Source: an uncultured Actinomycetes bacterium
Lineage (GTDB): Bacteria > Actinomycetota > Actinomycetes > Nanopelagicales > Nanopelagicaceae
Length of the DNA stretch: 8,763 bases
Assembly: GCA_903907665.1 (NCBI GenBank)
Contig: CAIVOW010000215.1
Span: 1-8,763, forward strand
Reading direction: 5' to 3'
Part shown: positions 6,945 through 8,763 of the stretch, piece after piece
Layout: every line of letters begins with the position of its first letter
Numbering within the stretch: the first letter of the stretch is position 1
Program-made: the position numbers and the translations under genes
Notes under the pieces: model-generated
Told to the model about the DNA's origin: nothing
What the model saw: the letters and a program-made list of their open reading frames with translations, nothing else
Databases searched by the model: none

Positions 6945-7624
6945 TGAAAAAGATTGAGGATAAGACACGTGATCAGGTGGCCAAAGCCATCTTGGAAGGT
7001 GGTCCAGCGACTGCAGGCGCCTTGGCAAAGCGCTTGAAAATCACCCCAGCCGGAATCCGCAGGCACCTTGATTCACTAATTGCAGCTGGCGTATTAGTTG
7101 CTCGCGAACCTTATGTCACCAGCACCGACTCTCGTGGCCGTGGCCGGCCGTCAAAAGTTTTTGTTCTAACTGATACTGGGCGAGATAAATTTCTTCATTC
7201 TTATGATGATCTTGCAGTATCGGCACTTCGCTTTATGTCGCAATTTGGTAGCTCAGATTTGGTCTCAAATTTTGCCAAGGCTAGGGCGCAAGATCTCGCC
7301 ACAAGAGCAAGCGACACAGTCTCAAAGGCTAAATCTTTAAGTGATAAAAGCGTAGCTCTTGCAAAATTCTTGAGTGAAGATGGTTATGCCGCAAACAATC
7401 ATTCGCAGGGGATAGGTGAAGAACTTTGTCAAAATCACTGCCCAATAGCGCATGTTGCCGCTCAATTTCCAGAACTCTGTGACGCCGAAACCGAAGCGTT
7501 TTCTCAATTACTTGGAACCCACGTCCAGCGGTTAGCAACAATCGCGCATGGTGATGGTGTTTGCACGACATTTATTCCCAATTCAAAAAACCTAACCACT
7601 ACTGGAAAGAGATCATCCAAATGA
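6944..7624 (+). CDS. sufR: SufR-type Fe-S-sensing transcriptional repressor of the suf operon
   Basis: Predicted DNA-binding repressor that senses Fe-S cluster status and controls suf genes. The 226-residue product has an N-terminal winged helix at about residues 8-80, with helix-turn-helix [19 protein letters not shown] (33-51) and wing [16 protein letters not shown] (65-80). A helical linker and a C-terminal cysteine region follow. That region holds C162, C166, C179 and C207, and the tail after C207 is polar. C166-X12-C179 matches SufR spacing, with H193 near the position of the next ligand. The start is GTG 6944, because conserved helix 1 ([14 protein letters not shown]) begins only 8 residues later. 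No Shine-Dalgarno sequence precedes it, suggesting a leaderless mRNA. The stop overlaps sufB by 4 nt, so the two are coupled. Family assignment rests on cysteines, operator and context; the generic label would be ArsR/DeoR-like winged-helix regulator. Confidence 0.9.
   Translation: MKKIEDKTRDQVAKAILEGGPATAGALAKRLKITPAGIRRHLDSLIAAGVLVAREPYVTSTDSRGRGRPSKVFVLTDTGRDKFLHSYDDLAVSALRFMSQFGSSDLVSNFAKARAQDLATRASDTVSKAKSLSDKSVALAKFLSEDGYAANNHSQGIGEELCQNHCPIAHVAAQFPELCDAETEAFSQLLGTHVQRLATIAHGDGVCTTFIPNSKNLTTTGKRSSK
7604..7611 (+). promoter_or_regulatory. sufB ribosome binding site
   Basis: GGAAAGAG lies 9 nt before ATG 7621, inside the 3' end of sufR. Together with the ATGA overlap it supports the sufB start. 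Confidence 0.55.
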
Positions 7625-8763
7625 CCGATCAAACAATTGCTCATCCAGAACTCGACGGAATCGGTACATATGAGTATGGCTGGTCTGATAAAAGTGATGT
7701 GGGTACGAACGCTCGCCGTGGTTTGAATGAAGAAGTTGTCCGGGACATTTCTTCAAAGAAGAGTGAGCCGAAGTGGATGCTCGATCTTCGCCTAAAGGGC
7801 TTGGACTTATTCGCCAAGAAACCGATGCCTACTTGGGGTTCAGACTTGTCTGGAATCTTCTTTGACACAATTAAATATTTCGTTCGGTCAACTGAAAAGC
7901 AAGCAACAACTTGGGATGACCTGCCAGATGACATTAAGAATACGTACGATCGCCTCGGTATCCCGGAGGCAGAAAAGCAACGTTTGGTTTCTGGAGTAGC
8001 GGCGCAGTACGAATCTGAAGTTGTTTACCACTCGATCCGTGAGGATTTAGAAGCGCAAGGCGTCATATTCGTTGACACAGATACTGGCCTGCGCGAACAC
8101 GAGGAGCTCTTCAAGGAGTATTTCGGAACTGTTATTCCAGTTGGCGATAATAAATTTGCCGCGCTAAATACTTCGGTTTGGTCAGGTGGATCCTTCATCT
8201 ACATTCCAAAGGGCGTAAAGGTAGATATTCCATTGCAAGCATATTTCCGAATCAATACCGAAAATATGGGTCAGTTTGAACGTACCTTAATCATCGCTGA
8301 TGAAGATTCCTATGTACATTATGTAGAAGGTTGTACTGCTCCGATTTACTCATCAGATTCACTGCACTCCGCTGTAGTTGAAATCATTGTGAAAAAGGGA
8401 GCACGCGTGCGCTACACAACGATTCAAAATTGGTCGAACAACGTTTATAACCTAGTAACAAAGCGCGCAACCTGTGCCGAGGGTGCGACTATGGAGTGGA
8501 TCGATGGAAACATCGGCTCCAAGGTAACCATGAAATACCCAGCAGTCTTTTTGATGGGTCCACATGCCAAGGGAGAAACTCTTTCTATTGCATTTGCGGG
8601 CGCCGGACAGCATCAAGATGCAGGTTCAAAGATGGTGCACGCGGCTCCTTACACATCTTCTACGATCATTTCAAAATCTGTAGCGCGTGGTGGTGGTCGA
8701 ACTTCTTACCGCGGTCTGGTTCAGATTCAAGAAGGTGCGCACCATTCCAAATCAACGGTGAAA
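7621..8763 (+). CDS. sufB: Fe-S cluster assembly scaffold SufB, 5' part (3' end outside window)
   Basis: Scaffold subunit of the cytosolic SufBCD complex on which Fe-S clusters are built. The 381 codons present stay open to the window edge. The family is about 470-495 residues, so roughly 90-110 are missing. Recognisable stretches are YEYGW (17-21), [13 protein letters not shown] (61-73), the [15 protein letters not shown] core (185-199), and [10 protein letters not shown], where C238 aligns with E. coli SufB Cys254 involved in sulfur transfer. Further stretches are the beta-helix region around [14 protein letters not shown] (306-319) and [20 protein letters not shown] (347-366). The catalytic cysteine equivalent to E. 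coli Cys405 lies just beyond the window. Start ATG 7621 overlaps the sufR TGA in ATGA and has GGAAAGAG upstream. It is probably the first structural gene of a sufR-sufB-D-C type operon, but only sufB is visible. Confidence 0.97.
   Translation, partial: MTDQTIAHPELDGIGTYEYGWSDKSDVGTNARRGLNEEVVRDISSKKSEPKWMLDLRLKGLDLFAKKPMPTWGSDLSGIFFDTIKYFVRSTEKQATTWDDLPDDIKNTYDRLGIPEAEKQRLVSGVAAQYESEVVYHSIREDLEAQGVIFVDTDTGLREHEELFKEYFGTVIPVGDNKFAALNTSVWSGGSFIYIPKGVKVDIPLQAYFRINTENMGQFERTLIIADEDSYVHYVEGCTAPIYSSDSLHSAVVEIIVKKGARVRYTTIQNWSNNVYNLVTKRATCAEGATMEWIDGNIGSKVTMKYPAVFLMGPHAKGETLSIAFAGAGQHQDAGSKMVHAAPYTSSTIISKSVARGGGRTSYRGLVQIQEGAHHSKSTVK

Noticed and set aside
7641..7934. 97-codon open frame antisense to the start of sufB
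   Set aside because: SufB similarity is clear throughout this stretch; the antisense frame is a shadow.
1..8763. CRISPR arrays, insertion sequences, phage genes, tRNA or rRNA genes
   Set aside because: No regularly spaced repeats, transposase or integrase motifs, or RNA-gene signatures were seen; nearly all bases are in recognised core genes.

Overview
The window looks like a chromosomal core region of a gene-dense, moderate-GC actinobacterium. RbpA, which is essentially confined to Actinobacteria, and a SufR-type regulator directly upstream of sufB support this. Base composition is clearly below that of typical high-GC Actinobacteria, genes overlap or nearly touch, and no mobile DNA is visible. 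This resembles streamlined freshwater lineages such as Nanopelagicales (acI), but that placement is inference and was not tested by any search.

Layout. Positions 1-1216 (plus strand) hold the 3' part of tpiA, then secG and rbpA. Positions 1213-6827 (minus strand) hold a tightly packed set read in the order ctaA, tkt, tal, pgi. The gaps are 13 nt between ctaA and tkt, a 4-nt ATGA overlap between tkt and tal, and a 4- or 43-nt overlap between tal and pgi depending on the pgi start. The two convergent groups meet with overlapping stop codons at 1213-1216. Positions 6828-6943 form a divergent control region. Positions 6944-8763 (plus strand) hold a SufR-type Fe-S regulator overlapping by 4 nt with sufB, which runs off the window.

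Function. tpiA, pgi, tal and tkt cover part of glycolysis and the non-oxidative pentose phosphate branch. ctaA makes haem A for aa3-type cytochrome oxidase. secG and rbpA are housekeeping genes for secretion and transcription. sufR-sufB begins the Fe-S cluster assembly operon. The order matches the conserved actinobacterial block tpi-secG-...-tal-tkt-...-sufR-sufB, but zwf, opcA, pgl and ctaB, usually found inside that block, are not here.

The most informative non-coding signal is a perfect CAAC-N6-GTTG site ending on the first base of the sufR start codon. It matches the SufR operator described in cyanobacteria and Streptomyces. A separate, longer imperfect hairpin at 6872-6914 has no assigned role. 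I see no clearly novel system. The window is mostly ordinary core metabolism, with some interesting regulatory and gene-order details.
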